64,000 bases of DNA from Euborellia annulipes (GCA_023213315.1 JAKCPI010005185.1:1-64000), one strand, 5' to 3'; counted from the first letter of the stretch, positions 45,141 through 55,830 are shown. The notes: generated by a model not told the origin, from the letters alone. Program-made: numbers and translations.

Positions 45141-46375
45141 ATGGAATATTTAATACTATATAATAACAAGAAAGTAAAAATAATACTAGAAGATTTATTA
45201 TAATTGTGAATATTTTTTTATTAATAGGGTGAAGCTGATAAATTTTTTTGTATTCAGAAAGAAATCTAAGAAAAATCTTAAAATTTGAATAATTCAACTG
45301 AAGAAACATCTGTACTATATTAAAATTTCTTAGGAGTGTTTTCGGATACAGGACTAGGTATAGTGATATAAAATTTAGCTTGCCAATTTCTTAGTATATG
45401 AAGGAAGACGGGTTCGACTCCCACGAATGTAATAACCCCCTCCCTCTCTATCTTTCTTTGAAAATAGGACCCACAACGATGATTTGCTGTGGGCGCAAGT
45501 TTTGCAAGCTTGAGATTGTAATATCATGTCCTCGAGTCAAAGGTCCCCTGGGTACGGGGTACTGGAGCTAGAGGACATTACAGGACGTTATTATTGTACC
45601 TTATGATTTCATCTTGAGATAAATCTCTTTTTCCGTATTTTTTCTCTTTCAACTCTATGACGAATTTATTTTTTTAAATGACCTTTCTAGATCCAAGTTC
45701 ATTGGCAAAAATCTAGAAAACAAATAGCAATCTTATTTAGAATGAATATTTGTTTGTTTGTTTTTTTATTTTGATATCTTGTTCATTCGGACTGATTTGC
45801 TCATTATTTCTCGTTCGTATTCGACAAAATCTAATTTGAGATTGTATAACAATATTTATTTATTCTTTATCAATCTTCTTTTATATATCTATATGCTCTT
45901 TGAATAAAACAAACTTTCCATTTGAAAAAATAAGATTTTTTAAACAGAGGTGGTGGTGATTTGATTTGATTTGTTAATTTTACTGATAAAATGAAATTAG
46001 CACAGATTTAGTTTTTGCTTGTTTGGAAACCCATTGGGGCTGGTTAGAGTGGGTGGGTGTGTATATTTGGATATTCGTGCTGTCTGACTGATATATTTAA
46101 TTTCCTGTCTGCTGAGTGATGTTTTGTTTCCAACTAGATTCGGAGGGTGGAATTCATTCATGGAATATATCGTTTATCACCTTCAATTTATCCTATATGA
46201 ATATAATATTAGCTATTTGTTAAATTTTAACGGAATTTATTAAAATACATGTAATTTATAGGCTATATTTAAAAAAAAAAGCATTTTTGGCTTTAATTGT
46301 AATTTTTTTTTAACAATTAATGTTACAAAAAAATGTTACTGACTATAATAAAATACAAAAAATCACTATTTCTGC
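45141..46375. other. Non-coding stretch around a SINE-like unit
   Basis: AT-rich flanks with the tRNA-like unit described separately. 45,960-46,170 is unremarkable. No gene. Confidence 0.35.
45345..45600 (+). repeat. tRNA-derived SINE candidate
   Basis: acgggttcgactcccacg contains GGTTCGACTCC (45411-45421), a perfect pol III B box. About 50 bases upstream tatagtgatata ... tagcttgcc could hold a weak A box. The tail to about 45,600 (tgtgggcgcaag, gtcccctgggtacggggtac) is GC-richer than its flanks, as for a SINE body. A tRNA cloverleaf is not complete. Confidence 0.5.
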
Positions 46376-46845
46376 ATGTCTAAAAATCTGGGTGTGACTT
46401 ATCGCACAGCTCACAACTTTCTCTTACCGTAAGTGAAAGTTGTGTTATGTGCCTTTCACACCAGATTTTTTGTTATTTATAATAGTTTTTGACAGTAGGG
46501 CTTACATTAAATAGAATTCAAGATATAAAATATATAAACAAAGGCAAATATTTATATTTTGTTACCATGGCAAACATTTCTTCTATCTTTCCTATGAAGT
46601 ACAAGAGTAAAGTGTGGGATTCATACAATTTAGAGAGCAAAATGAAAATATACATTTCTAAAAAATAATTGATTTTTGAATTTTAATCAAAATCGTTAGA
46701 GCGAATTTTGAGAAAATCGAAAAAAACTGAAAAAGTACATCAGTAAAGTACTAGTACTTTTTGGCCGATTTTGATCAAAAGCTTATTTTAACGCCTCAGA
46801 ATGGTACCTAACTTAAATATAAAATTTCATTCCTGTAGCTCAATT
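46376..46845 (-). repeat. Family A repeat, headless copy (reverse)
   Basis: Tail hairpin aatctgggtgtgacttatcg ... cctttcacaccagatttttt, then gttaccatggcaaac, agtaaagtactagtacttt, aagcttattttaacgcctc, ending near cttaaatataaaatttcat. The GTCTG block and head hairpin are missing. Confidence 0.75.
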
Positions 46846-46849
46846 CCCT

Positions 46850-47112
46850 CATGCTTTAAGGAAGCTCGAAAAATTACAGAAAATCCCGAATATGCCCAAT
46901 GGAAAGCATTGCGTTTTGCCTTGCTCTATGAAAAATTAAAGCCTATTAATTCAAATAATTTAAAAAATACGATTCGTAAATATCTCAAATAAAAAATAAT
47001 AAAAATTTAAATTTTTATTTTTTTTCCCTTAGAGAGATCTGGCTGGGCTGGGATTCGGATTGAATCAATATAGACAGATAGACGGACACTCCGCCACGAT
47101 ATAAATAGATTT
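46850..47112 (+). other. Short open frame beside a GC-rich-family end
   Basis: Directly after the family A copy a frame reads FKEARKITENPEYAQWKALR and on to IRKYLK, stop at 46,990. Composition looks protein-like but I recognise no family. It is followed by ggctgggctgggattcgg and gacagatagacggacactcc ... ataaatagat, the end motif of the GC-rich element family, so the frame may belong to such an element. Confidence 0.3.
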
Positions 47113-47234
47113 TTCTTAAGGAATAAGAGGGTTGTATTTTTTAATAAGACAGATATGTATATTTATTATCAATTGCCTGGAGTGGAACGGCTAGTAATTA
47201 AAGCTAATTAAATTTTTAATAAAAATTTAAAATT

Positions 47235-47265
<31 letters not shown>

Positions 47266-48235
47266 TTAAATAGGCTTGTGTTTCTAATTTCATCTCTTAG
47301 TTAAGTATTATACGAAACTTTTGGTTTTAGCTAGTTAACTATGATCCGGGCTCTTATTCAATCACATGATTTGCTTAACTAGGACTGAAAGACATAAAAG
47401 TCATAGTCAACTAGCTTATCCTAGGGATGGAACTGAAATTTTAAACTACCTTTTTATTTTATTTTTAAATTAACAATTTTAAAAACACTTTATTGCTTAT
47501 ATATTATCAATAACTTAGACAAGCTTGTCAACAAGATGATCAAAACGACAAATGTATGGACGGCAAACTTGTTCAGGTTTGTTGACAAACGAGTTTGTCA
47601 ACAGATTGACAAACCATCAATTGACAATAAACAACCAATTTACAGCTATTGTGATTAATGAAGGGTCAAGCAAAATCAAGAAAGTATCAAATCCTATCAG
47701 GAAATGGAAAGATAATATTTCACTAAATAAAATAAAATGTGATGATCTCTTATAATATCTTCATTACGATAAAACAAAAATGAATAAATTTCATGGACTG
47801 TGTTCACGTTTCTTTCACTCATCTCAATCTCAATCAATGAAATATTAGTTTGCAATCAATTGCACAGAGGATTTATTTTTTAATAGAAGTAGCAAAATAT
47901 TCTACATATTTCTTGACCCACATTTAACCCTAAATTTCCAACATTTTCTAGCAGCAATAAATCCCATTGAGTATTCAAACAGTTTAATACTGAATTTATA
48001 ATAAAAAAAAAATGTAAAATTTATCAATATTATTTGCTTTTTATTCATATATAATTATAATTTAATATTAATCACTTTAAATTATTTTTAAAATAGGCCT
48101 AATAATTATTTAATAGGTAGAAGAATAAAAAATGACTAAATTAAAAACAAATATAATTTTTTTTTTTTAATCCAGAAACTTCAAATAAAATAGAAAAGCA
48201 AATGTTCTATCATTATTTGGAAAATTTTTAATTAT
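47113..48235. other. Non-coding stretch
   Basis: A long A-run at 47,239-47,265. 47,520-47,640 has repeated gttgacaaac/tttgtcaac words that could fold locally. No gene. Confidence 0.35.
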
Positions 48236-48237
48236 AG

Positions 48238-48415
48238 ACCACATTTTTGTATTTAATTATTTGTTAAAAAATAAATACTGTATATCGTTTCGACTGCTTA
48301 TTCTGCAGCAACTGTGCACTCGCTCCGACTCAAGTGAACTGTGGTCTATAATTAAAAATTTTCCTAATATTAATAATTCAAACCACAAAAGCTTTAATAA
48401 ACACAATGTTCTTTC
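48238..48415 (-). mobile_element. Hammerhead-related palindromic element
   Basis: ttttaattatagaccaca and tgtggtctataattaaaa form inverted arms. On the minus strand the loop reads gctgcagaataagcagtc then gaaacgat, a stem plus GAAAC with a degraded 5' box. The far side aaaagctttaataaacaca is the reverse of the left end of the insert at 57,474-57,771, so both are one family. Confidence 0.6.
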
Positions 48416-48617
48416 ATTAAAGATAAAGTAGCAGTGAGGTCCAAACGGACCCCACTGGGAGTTAAAGGGTTAAAATTAAATGTGGACAACTCTCATCTTC
48501 ATGACACAAATAAATTAATATTATAAATATTATTTGACTGTTTATAAGTTTAATTATAGTAATGAAGAGATTTGCAGCCAAAATAAAAAAGGTATAATTA
48601 AAAAAAACCTTATTCAG

Positions 48618-48652
48618 GACGTTTCGGCATAGATTCACCGTGCCATCATCAG
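48618..48652 (-). ncRNA. Hammerhead-like motif, intact arm
   Basis: Minus strand: CTGATGA, TGGCACGG...ATGCC (stem II GGCA/TGCC), GAAAC, GTC. aataagg follows. Core and cleavage triplet intact; stem I pairing is poor. Confidence 0.6.
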
Positions 48653-48696
48653 CCTTTCAAGAGTGCGTGCATGAGGCTTAAACAGACATATATCAT

Positions 48697-49182
48697 CAGG
48701 GGCGTATATGAGGGCCCCGCCCTCGAGGGGGCACGGGCCCTCTTTGGGCTCAGCTGAAAACTTGGAATAAAAAATTTGGAGTTGGAAGAATAAAACATTT
48801 CAACACCTTTCCTTTTCAGGAGACTTCGTACCATAATTGCCATCTTCAGTCAATGAAAGCTAAATTAAAATTTTTTATGATGAGCGTTAACATTTCTGCA
48901 TTGAAAAGGAGGGCCAGACCCCTCGGGGCTCAAGTAAAAACCGAAAAATTTGTAATAAAAAAAAAATTAACGAAAATTTGTCTTTGAGAGGGCAGACCCT
49001 TCGGGGCTCAAGTAAAAACCGAAAAATTTGTAATAAAAAAAATTAACGAAAATTTGTCTTTGAGCCTCTCGGGGCTGAGGTATATCCGGTATTTTACAAA
49101 TGTTTTTGTGTGTGTGTGGGGGGGGGGGGTTATTTGAAAATGAGGCCGGGCCCCCACGAAAAAATTTCTATATACGGCCCTG
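48697..49182. mobile_element. hAT-like element, 486 bp, nested
   Basis: The ends CAGGGGCGTATAT and (reverse) CAGGGCCGTATAT differ at one base. The flanks tatatcat (48689-48696) and tatagcat (49183-49190) form an 8-bp duplication with one mismatch. Inside, a ~90-bp unit (gaaaatttgtctttgag ... tcggggctcaagtaaaaacc) is repeated about three times. No ORF. Confidence 0.8.
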
Positions 49183-49442
49183 TATAGCATATAATAACAA
49201 TAGAGTTGTCATTGAGTATGTAATACCAATTGTTAACAATGTATTTGTCCATGAATATTTAATAACGTAAATACCTTCAAGTATCCGCTATGATATGATG
49301 GGCTCAACTCTCTTATTAAAGGTATTTACGTTATTAAATATTCATGGATATTGTAAACAATCAATTGTATTACCTACTCATTGACACCTCTATTGTTATT
49401 ATATGATATATGTTTGTTGAAGACTTATCCACTCTTGAAAGG

Positions 49443-49478
49443 CTGATGATAGCACAGTGAATCTATGCCAAAACGTCC
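49443..49478 (+). ncRNA. Hammerhead-like motif, mutated arm
   Basis: CTGATGA, AGCACAG...ATGCC, but AAAAC in place of GAAAC before GTC. The lost G is a catalytic-core residue, so this arm should be inactive while its partner at 48,618 keeps the core. Confidence 0.6.
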
Positions 49479-49549
49479 TGAATAAAGAGTTTATTTAATT
49501 ATAAAGGCTCTTTTCATTTGGCTGCAAACCTCTTCATTACTGTAATTAA

Positions 49550-50168
49550 ATAAATTAATATTTCTTATGGTTGTTGCGTGTCACACCTTGTATATTTGTT
49601 TCATTAAAAAAAGAAATCAACTTAATTTGATATAAATTCTATATATATAAAGATCATATTCTTTTTTGAATACCATTTGATTGAATTGATTTAAATTAAC
49701 ATGAAGACCGTGAAAAGAACTCATAAATGGAAGGGAAATTTTTGTCTTCGCTTTCTTTGAAGCACGCAAATCCTAGAAAGGATTGAAAACGAAAGAAGCC
49801 AATCGACCGCCCCCACTACTTTTGACAGAAACGCCTCTGAGGAACAGATGCTGCAGTTTTCTTATTAAATTTTAGTTGGGAAAAAGACCCTCCAATTATG
49901 ATTTAGGGTTACTAATGGGTGAACTTTGAATGCTGAGCTGTGCTGTTGAGGTGGAAAGAGAGGGAGGCAAACATATATGAAAAAATGATGGAAATTTCCA
50001 TTAGAATGTGATTTCTCACTTCTCTGCGGTATTTTCCTACGCCCACTCTATATTAGTTCTGATATAAGCGTCGCTTAGAAATATTGGATTTTTTTTTCAT
50101 ATTAGTTAATTTATTTTCACTTTTAATATATATTAAATGCTTTTTGAAAGATTTAAATTATAATAAAA
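49550..50168. other. Non-coding stretch
   Basis: 49,700-50,080 is GC-balanced and looks single-copy; no frame or motif recognised. Confidence 0.35.
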
Positions 50169-50181
50169 AATAAACATAATT

Positions 50182-50375
50182 ATTTGTGTGTATGGGCAGT
50201 CAAGGTGAAAAATAAAATTTGTCGACATTTCGACTGCCAATTGCAATCATCTTCAGGTCAAAATAGTTGTCGGAATTTCAGGTTAGCACTCGAAACGACG
50301 ACAAATTTTATTTTCACCTTGGCTGCCATACACCATACCCTTATATTATAATAATTCAGCCATCAAGAAACAATT
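50182..50375. mobile_element. Hammerhead element with perfect 13-bp target duplication
   Basis: Flanked by aataaacataatt at 50169-50181 and 50376-50388. The 194-bp insert is a partial palindrome (tatgggcagtcaaggtg ... caccttggctgccata) with one good hammerhead core on the minus strand and a GAAAC remnant on the plus strand (50,292). Confidence 0.85.
50224..50256 (-). ncRNA. Minimal hammerhead-like motif
   Basis: Minus strand: CTGAAGA, stem II GATTGC/GCAGTC (one G-U pair), GAAAT, GTC. Core boxes present. Stem I is partial. Confidence 0.65.
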
Positions 50376-50679
50376 AATAAACATAATTTTAATTTGTAAA
50401 AATTTTTACTGCCTTATATTGAATTCTACTAATTATATTAATAAGTTAATGTTATTCAATTTTAAAAGCGAATTCAGACGCTAAATTTGCATTTTTTTGT
50501 GGGAATCTTAGTATGTGTTTTTTGATCCAACCAGATATCAAATTTTGTTTTTCGAATCTTATTTTAAATTAAAATTTTCATCTTCGAATTTCAAATTTTG
50601 CATCCCTCTCTCTCTCTTCCTTTTTGGCTTCACAACATTAAAAAGGGTTTCATGAAAAATGGTGTTTGTGTGTCAGTTG

Positions 50680-51064
50680 GTAACCAAAATAAAGTATGAA
50701 GGAATAAACTACGAGAATGAAATTTTATATTTAAGTTAGATTACCCACTGAGCTTTTAAATAAATGGTGATATTTTTTTCCGCTCCAACGATTTTGATTA
50801 AAATTCATAAATCACTTATTTTTTAGATGTTCTTTAAAATGTATATTCTCATTTTGTTTTTAAAATTATGGAAAAATCATGGTAACAAAATTATAAATAT
50901 TTTTCTATGTTTTTAAATTGTATATCTTTAATTGAAATATACCATACTGCTGTAAATTAATTATATGTCAACACAAAAAATCTGGTGTGACAAGCACAGA
51001 ACACAACTTTCAATTACATAAGGTAAAAGAAAGTTATGTGCCTTGCGATCAGTCCCACCAGATT
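50680..51064 (+). repeat. Family A repeat, headless copy
   Basis: From accaaaataaagtatgaagg through ttatatttaagttagatta and tggtaacaaaattataa to a full tail hairpin (aatctggtgtgacaagcaca ... gatcagtcccaccagattttt). The palindrome block is deleted. A hammerhead element follows directly. Confidence 0.75.
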
Positions 51065-51117
51065 TTTATATAGACATGTGAGAATGTATTGGCAGACAGA
51101 GGTGAAAAAAAAAACTA

Positions 51118-51166
51118 ATTTTGCCGACGTTTCGACCTCCAGTCGCTCTCATCATCAGGACAAAAT
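51118..51166 (-). ncRNA. Hammerhead ribozyme-like motif with 8-bp stem I
   Basis: Minus strand order: ATTTTGTC, CTGATGA, an 18-base stem II region of weak pairing, GAAAC, GTC, GGCAAAAT. The first and last blocks pair over 8 bp with one G-U, exactly where stem I of a type I hammerhead must lie. Stem III is minimal. This is the best stem I in the window. Confidence 0.75.
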
Positions 51167-51169
51167 AAG

Positions 51170-51660
51170 TAGGTTCATTAACATTGTGGTACTGCAATGT
51201 CTTGATGAAAATTTTGCCCGATCTCTTTAGTTGTTTATTCCTCCAATTAAAAGAAAATTGTATTCAAATAAAATTAAGAACAAATAATTCTTTTTATTAT
51301 TAATATATTTTCAATGACCGCTATATATTCATACTGTATATAATATTTTATATCAAATATATTGTTCTCAAATATTTGAGAAAAGAATAATCACTCTCTG
51401 ACTAAAATATTCTTTAAAAATTGAGTCATCTATCTATCTAAGTATGAAAGATATGAGATCCGTTTAAAATTTTATGTTCCCTTTTTTTTTATATAATATC
51501 TTTTCAATCTTAATCCATAAATTTTGGATAAGATTAATTTTTTGCATAATAATAAAACGAAGACCTACAAGGGTGTTTAAGTAATAATAATAGGAAATCA
51601 ATAAATCTATTATTCTTCGATTTTTCTATTCATATAATTTTTAAAATTAATTTCCGAAAT

Positions 51661-51704
<44 letters not shown>

Positions 51705-52820
51705 CCTATATATAGATTGAAATATTCGATATCTGGATCGTTTCAAATTAATCAACGATGACATATCTCGAATTAAAATGGTGCTAATTTTTTACGACGT
51801 CCATTTATCAAAATATGTCTATAGACCTATAGGCAAATATTTAAAATTACTCAACTAAATCCCTTCAATCCCTAAAAATATCTATCCCTGTTATTAACTT
51901 CGTCTCCATCTATTTCACATTTATTTTATCAAACACTTTTGTAACGAAATCAAGATTAATATCGTTTAAAAAGGTATTTTCTTAATCTTATAATTAAATT
52001 TGATTAATTGAAACCCGGGAACGATTCGTCTAATTTTTAATGACAGGAATAAATTCCATTTTCTTTTTCCAATTCTTTCCCACATCCGCATGCAATTAAT
52101 TAATTATTTTAATTGTTTAATTAAAATAAATTAGTTTGCAAGAAAAGATCATTTATTTATCGTCCTTTTTCTTATATATACACCGTTTGATAATTAATAG
52201 CCAAAATATTGAATCATTTGTATTCTAAATTCATCAAATTAAAAAAAGTCAATTCATTTAAAAACAATTTTTTTAAATTACTTTTAGTATCTGGTTAAAA
52301 ATTGAAAATGTAAAATTAATTATTAATACCTTGCAAATAGTTTTTTATTTTAATAAATTTCAAAATCTTTTTGAAGATTTTCGATTTTTCACTTATTAAG
52401 ATTTTTTTTTAAGGGGCAGTCTTAGCTAGTCAACAAAAAATTTTGTTGGTCTTAAATTCCATGATCTGGTTAAATTAGAAGATATTTAGAACATTTAACT
52501 AACATCTTAATCTAGGAGTTTTTAAACAAAAATTTACAAAATAGCTTCGACAAAATTTTTCCTTGAGTGTTGAGCTTTTTTCCTTAAAACAAAAATAAAG
52601 TAAATCTTATTTACAAAAGTAATAATTATATTTCTATTTATTTAACTCTTTTAGGAGCTCAATACAGGGATATTTCTATCAAATAGATTGTTTAATCTTT
52701 GGAGTTTTTTTTTTTAATATTTAAATGGTAAAGCCCAGGAAGGTGCTATGGCGTTAAAACATGAAATATAGCCAAGGGTCTTATCTTCCAGTGAAATATA
52801 TAATTTCTCTACTGACTATA
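51170..52820. other. AT-rich non-coding stretch
   Basis: Contains the (TA)n tract at 51,665-51,702 and no gene or repeat boundary that I recognise. Confidence 0.4.
51665..51702. repeat. (TA)n microsatellite
   Basis: About 19 uninterrupted TA units. Confidence 0.95.
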
Positions 52821-53117
52821 AGTATTAAATATATGGGATGGAGTCAGTCAAGGAAAAATAAAAACGCAATATCTGTCGACGTTTTGAGCGCTGATCACCC
52901 TCTTAGTAGTAAAGAGTATCATTTTTTGACATCAATATCAATTCAATCACATTAAAAATGTTATATGTGTTCATATATAATGTAGACAATGATTTTTATA
53001 GAAGATAGATTAAATTCAAGTATGATACACAAGATTTTTTGTTTCAATGATTTATTTATTTAACAATAACACTTTATACATATTTCGACATTATATGTGT
53101 GTTAATTACATTCACTT

Positions 53118-53143
53118 CCGATGATGACACATATATACGAAAT
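53118..53143 (+). ncRNA. Hammerhead-like variant, CCGATGA box
   Basis: CCGATGA, ACAC...-type stem II decayed in this unit, GAAAT. The 5' box has C where the hammerhead has U4, in all units of this subfamily, so it may be inactive or a different structure. Confidence 0.4.
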
Positions 53144-53237
53144 ACGTATAAAGTGTTAATGTTAAATAAATAAATCATTGAAACAAAAAAACCTTGTGTA
53201 TCATACTTAAATTTAATTGTGTTAATTACATTCACTT

Positions 53238-53265
53238 CCGAGGATGGCACATAAGGTGTCGAAAT
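53238..53265 (+). ncRNA. Hammerhead-like variant, CCGAGGA box
   Basis: CCGAGGA, stem II GGCAC/GTGTC with loop ATAAG (one G-U), GAAAT. Second direct unit of array copy 1. Confidence 0.4.
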
Positions 53266-53599
53266 TTTATAAAGTGTTAATGTTAATTAAATAAATCATT
53301 GAAACAAAAAACCTTGTGTATCATACTTGAATTTAATTCTCTTATTAAAGCATAATGTTTCATCTAGAGCCAACGGTTACCAGTTTACAATTAATAAATG
53401 ATTTTTATATTCAATAAATAGCCTGTGTGTAAATGCAAGGGTATTTATACATTGTCATTGTAATATAGGCAATAAAAATAGAAATTTGATAAATTTTTAA
53501 TGGAGGAGAGGTGATTGGCGCTCGAAACGTCAACAGATATTTTGCTTTTTTATTTTTCCCTACCTAACTTCATCCCATATATTAAATACCATTCTCAAT

Positions 53600-54960
53600 T
53601 CGGTAAAAATCTTGCACCCTCATACTCCACAATCTCAAAAAAATCTTATAGTTTCAGAGATATTTTGGTACGGACAGAGGATTGACAAATATAAATGAAA
53701 CATTTTTTTACATTTCCACTTCTGTTGTGCGTTCTTAAGCCCGCCCACTTTTTTTTTTATTTATATTACGATTTTATTCCATAAGATTTTAAGGTGTAAA
53801 AGGGATTTATTCAATTTTAATAAATTCATTATTTGCTTTGAGAAAAAAAAAAAATAACATCTTGAAAGGGTTTTTTAAGCGTTGGTGGCTTTTCCACCCC
53901 TCTCATTCACTTTCTCTCTCTCATAGGGCATGTAAAATTTCAATTCGGCAAATAATTTCAATAAGTCAATCTCATTCGTCTGAATATGATTTTACGAATC
54001 AGAGGGTGGGGAAGCTGGTTGCTTGAAAAGATTCCCTTGATCGAAATTCAGGGTGGCAAACACACCGAGGGGGAGATAGTTCATTACTTTATCCAGGCCC
54101 TATACATTTCCCCTTTCTTTAAGTCACTCATACACCTTTTCATGGCTTTGTGGTTTTATATTTTAATAAAATCAATGGAGTTAGTTAATTAAGATATTCT
54201 TTGCTCGGATAATATTTTTCAAGGATCATAAACGTCACCTGCTTGAATGAATGTGAACATTATGACGATGTGAAAATATTAAATCGATTTCTCTTCACAA
54301 ATTAAAGTTATATACTCGAGACAGCTGCCATATTTGGCCTATACTCAGGACGCTGGCATTTATTATTAACATTTATTTATGAAGGAACTTATAATTATTT
54401 TTTGCGCTTAATAGGCACTTCACTCGAAGGAATTTTTTTGTTCAAATCAATTAGATTGTAATTGATGTTTGGTTTCGAAAGATGAATTGTTTGTATTAGT
54501 CATTTAGGTTGCCTACTTTCCTACACGAAAAGATGTTTCCATCTAATTTCATTACATTTTGCAATTTATATTTATTAAAGTATAAAAAATCTTATTAATA
54601 AGAAATTTTAAGTAAGCAGTTCTATTATAATAATATTTTAAGCAAATTTATTAATTAAGAATAATATTGATTTTAATAGAAAACTATATAAGTTAATAAT
54701 ATATTCTATGTTTTTATTGGATAAAAAGTTCCAAAAAAGAAAAAAAAAATTTATACTTATATTGATTCTGATAACAACATTAAATCATTCTTCATTTAAA
54801 AAATACTTTATCGATAATATGTCTTGTGCAGCGATTCTATAAAATTTTTATATGCTGCCTAAGCGAAAAGTGTTTTTTTTATTGATTAAAAATGATAAAA
54901 AATAAAATATATGGAAATATCAATTTGTTCTTTCAATTATAGGTTTATATAAAGTTCATT
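53600..54960. other. Non-coding stretch
   Basis: 53,830-54,190 has two overlapping open plus frames of about 60 codons, without features of a known protein. The rest is AT-rich. No gene called. Confidence 0.35.
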
Positions 54961-54963
54961 TTT

Positions 54964-55107
54964 TATATAATTAAATATTTATTAATTCATATACCCGAAA
55001 AAAGCAAGGGTATGCCGCCGGGAGTTGAACCACGGATCCATCAATTTGTACTCTATGTGCCCTTACCTTTTTCGGGTATATGAATTAATAAATATTTAAT
55101 TATATAA
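54964..55107. mobile_element. SINE-like core between 40-bp inverted arms
   Basis: tatataattaaatatttatt ... cccgaaaaa and its reverse complement flank a 65-bp GC-rich loop. On the minus strand the loop reads agtacaaattgatggatccg and tggttcaactcccggcggca; GGTTCAACTCC is a perfect pol III B box. The same core occurs at 38,100 on the plus strand without the arms. Confidence 0.65.
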
Positions 55108-55109
55108 AT

Positions 55110-55388
55110 TTCGTTTCGCGGCTTACATATATGATGTATATATAATATCTTAAATATTGTATATGTAATTTATTATTCATTTTTTTAGTATCAATCAATA
55201 TATGAACTTTTTATATAAAATTCATAAACAGTTTGTGTAACAGACTTCCTAAACTACCAGGTAGTTTATAAATTTCCCTTGAAGATTTTTTAACAATGTA
55301 GTCACAAGATTGTTAAATATATCTATGACTTGTCAAGTGTGAATCGAATAATAATAACTTATATATATATATACTTTAATATGAGAAT
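55110..55388. other. Short non-coding stretch
   Basis: AT-rich spacer; nothing recognised. Confidence 0.4.
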
Positions 55389-55459
55389 TAATTCAAGTAT
55401 GATACACAAGGTTTTTTTGTTTCAATGATTTATTTATTTAACATTAACACTTTATACGT

Positions 55460-55485
55460 ATTTCGACACCATGTGTCATCATCGG
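55460..55485 (-). ncRNA. Hammerhead-like variant, inverted unit
   Basis: Minus strand: CCGATGA, stem II GACAC/GTGTC perfect (loop ATG), GAAAT. Best-preserved stem of the CCGATGA subfamily. Confidence 0.45.
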
Positions 55486-55516
55486 AAGTGAAATACATAC
55501 AGTATTTAATTCACTT

Positions 55517-55543
55517 CCGATGATGACACATATGTGTCGAAAT
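55517..55543 (+). ncRNA. Hammerhead-like variant, direct unit
   Basis: CCGATGA, stem II GACACAT/ATGTGTC perfect, GAAAT, then acgtataaag. Mirror partner of the unit at 55,460. Confidence 0.45.
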
Positions 55544-55830
55544 ACGTATAAAGTGTGAATGTTAAATAAATAAATCATTGAAACAAAAAACCTTGGGTAT
55601 CATACTTGAATTTAATCGGTGAATTACATCGGAAGTGAAATACATACATCAGTATGTAATTCACTTCCGATGATGATAATATGGATGTAGAAATACGTAT
55701 AAAGTGTTAATGTTAAGTAAATAAATCATTGAAACAAAAAACCTTGTGTATCATACTTGAATTTAATTCTCCTAGTAAAACATAATGTTTCAACTAGAGC
55801 CAACGGTTACCAGTTTAAAATTAATATATA

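Larger units (their letters stand above)
48550..49549. mobile_element. ~1-kb inverted hammerhead element, interrupted by a hAT-like element
   Basis: Left arm 48,550-48,695, right arm about 49,410-49,549: taattatagtaatgaagag, gcagccaaa, caggacgtttcggcatag and gcctttcaagag are mirrored. A second inverted pair, 49,183-49,300 against 49,315-49,405 (aataacaatagag ... atgaatatttaataacg), fills the centre. The hAT-like element at 48,697-49,182 lies between the outer and inner left arms. Confidence 0.75.
53015..53400. mobile_element. Inverted-plus-direct hammerhead-like array, copy 1
   Basis: Three units: one inverted (53,015-53,100), one direct (53,105-53,215) and a second direct (53,221-53,345). 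Each has the words tatgatacacaaggttttt, gtttcaatgatttatttatt and cactttata(c)gtatttcga or their complements. The last runs into cataatgtttcatctagagc and caacggttaccagttt. The same layout recurs at 55,390. An inverted unit followed by tandem direct units recalls the repeat layout of Penelope-like elements. Confidence 0.7.
52824..53596. mobile_element. Inverted hammerhead-related element with nested copies
   Basis: The ends attaaatatatgggatg and catcccatatattaaat are inverted; inward come aaaaataaaaacgcaatatctg/cagatattttgcttttttatt and gcgctgatcaccc/aggtgattggcgct. The right arm holds cgctcgaaacgtcaac, the left arm tgagcg...caaaacgtcgac, both with degraded 5' boxes. A different palindromic family is nested inside at 53,015. 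Confidence 0.65.
55390..55830. mobile_element. Inverted-plus-direct hammerhead-like array, copy 2
   Basis: Same layout as 53,015-53,400: inverted unit 55,390-55,495, direct unit 55,505-55,615, second direct unit 55,655-55,765, then cataatgtttcaactagagc and caacggttaccagttta. The sequence after the last unit is shared, so both arrays were copied as a whole. Confidence 0.75.

Noticed and set aside
45345..45430. Functional tRNA gene at the perfect B box
   Set aside because: I could not draw a full cloverleaf; the A box is weak and no acceptor stem pairs.
53015..55830. CRISPR-like or satellite array
   Set aside because: Units are few, inverted and direct, and contain transposon-like stems; the host is eukaryotic.
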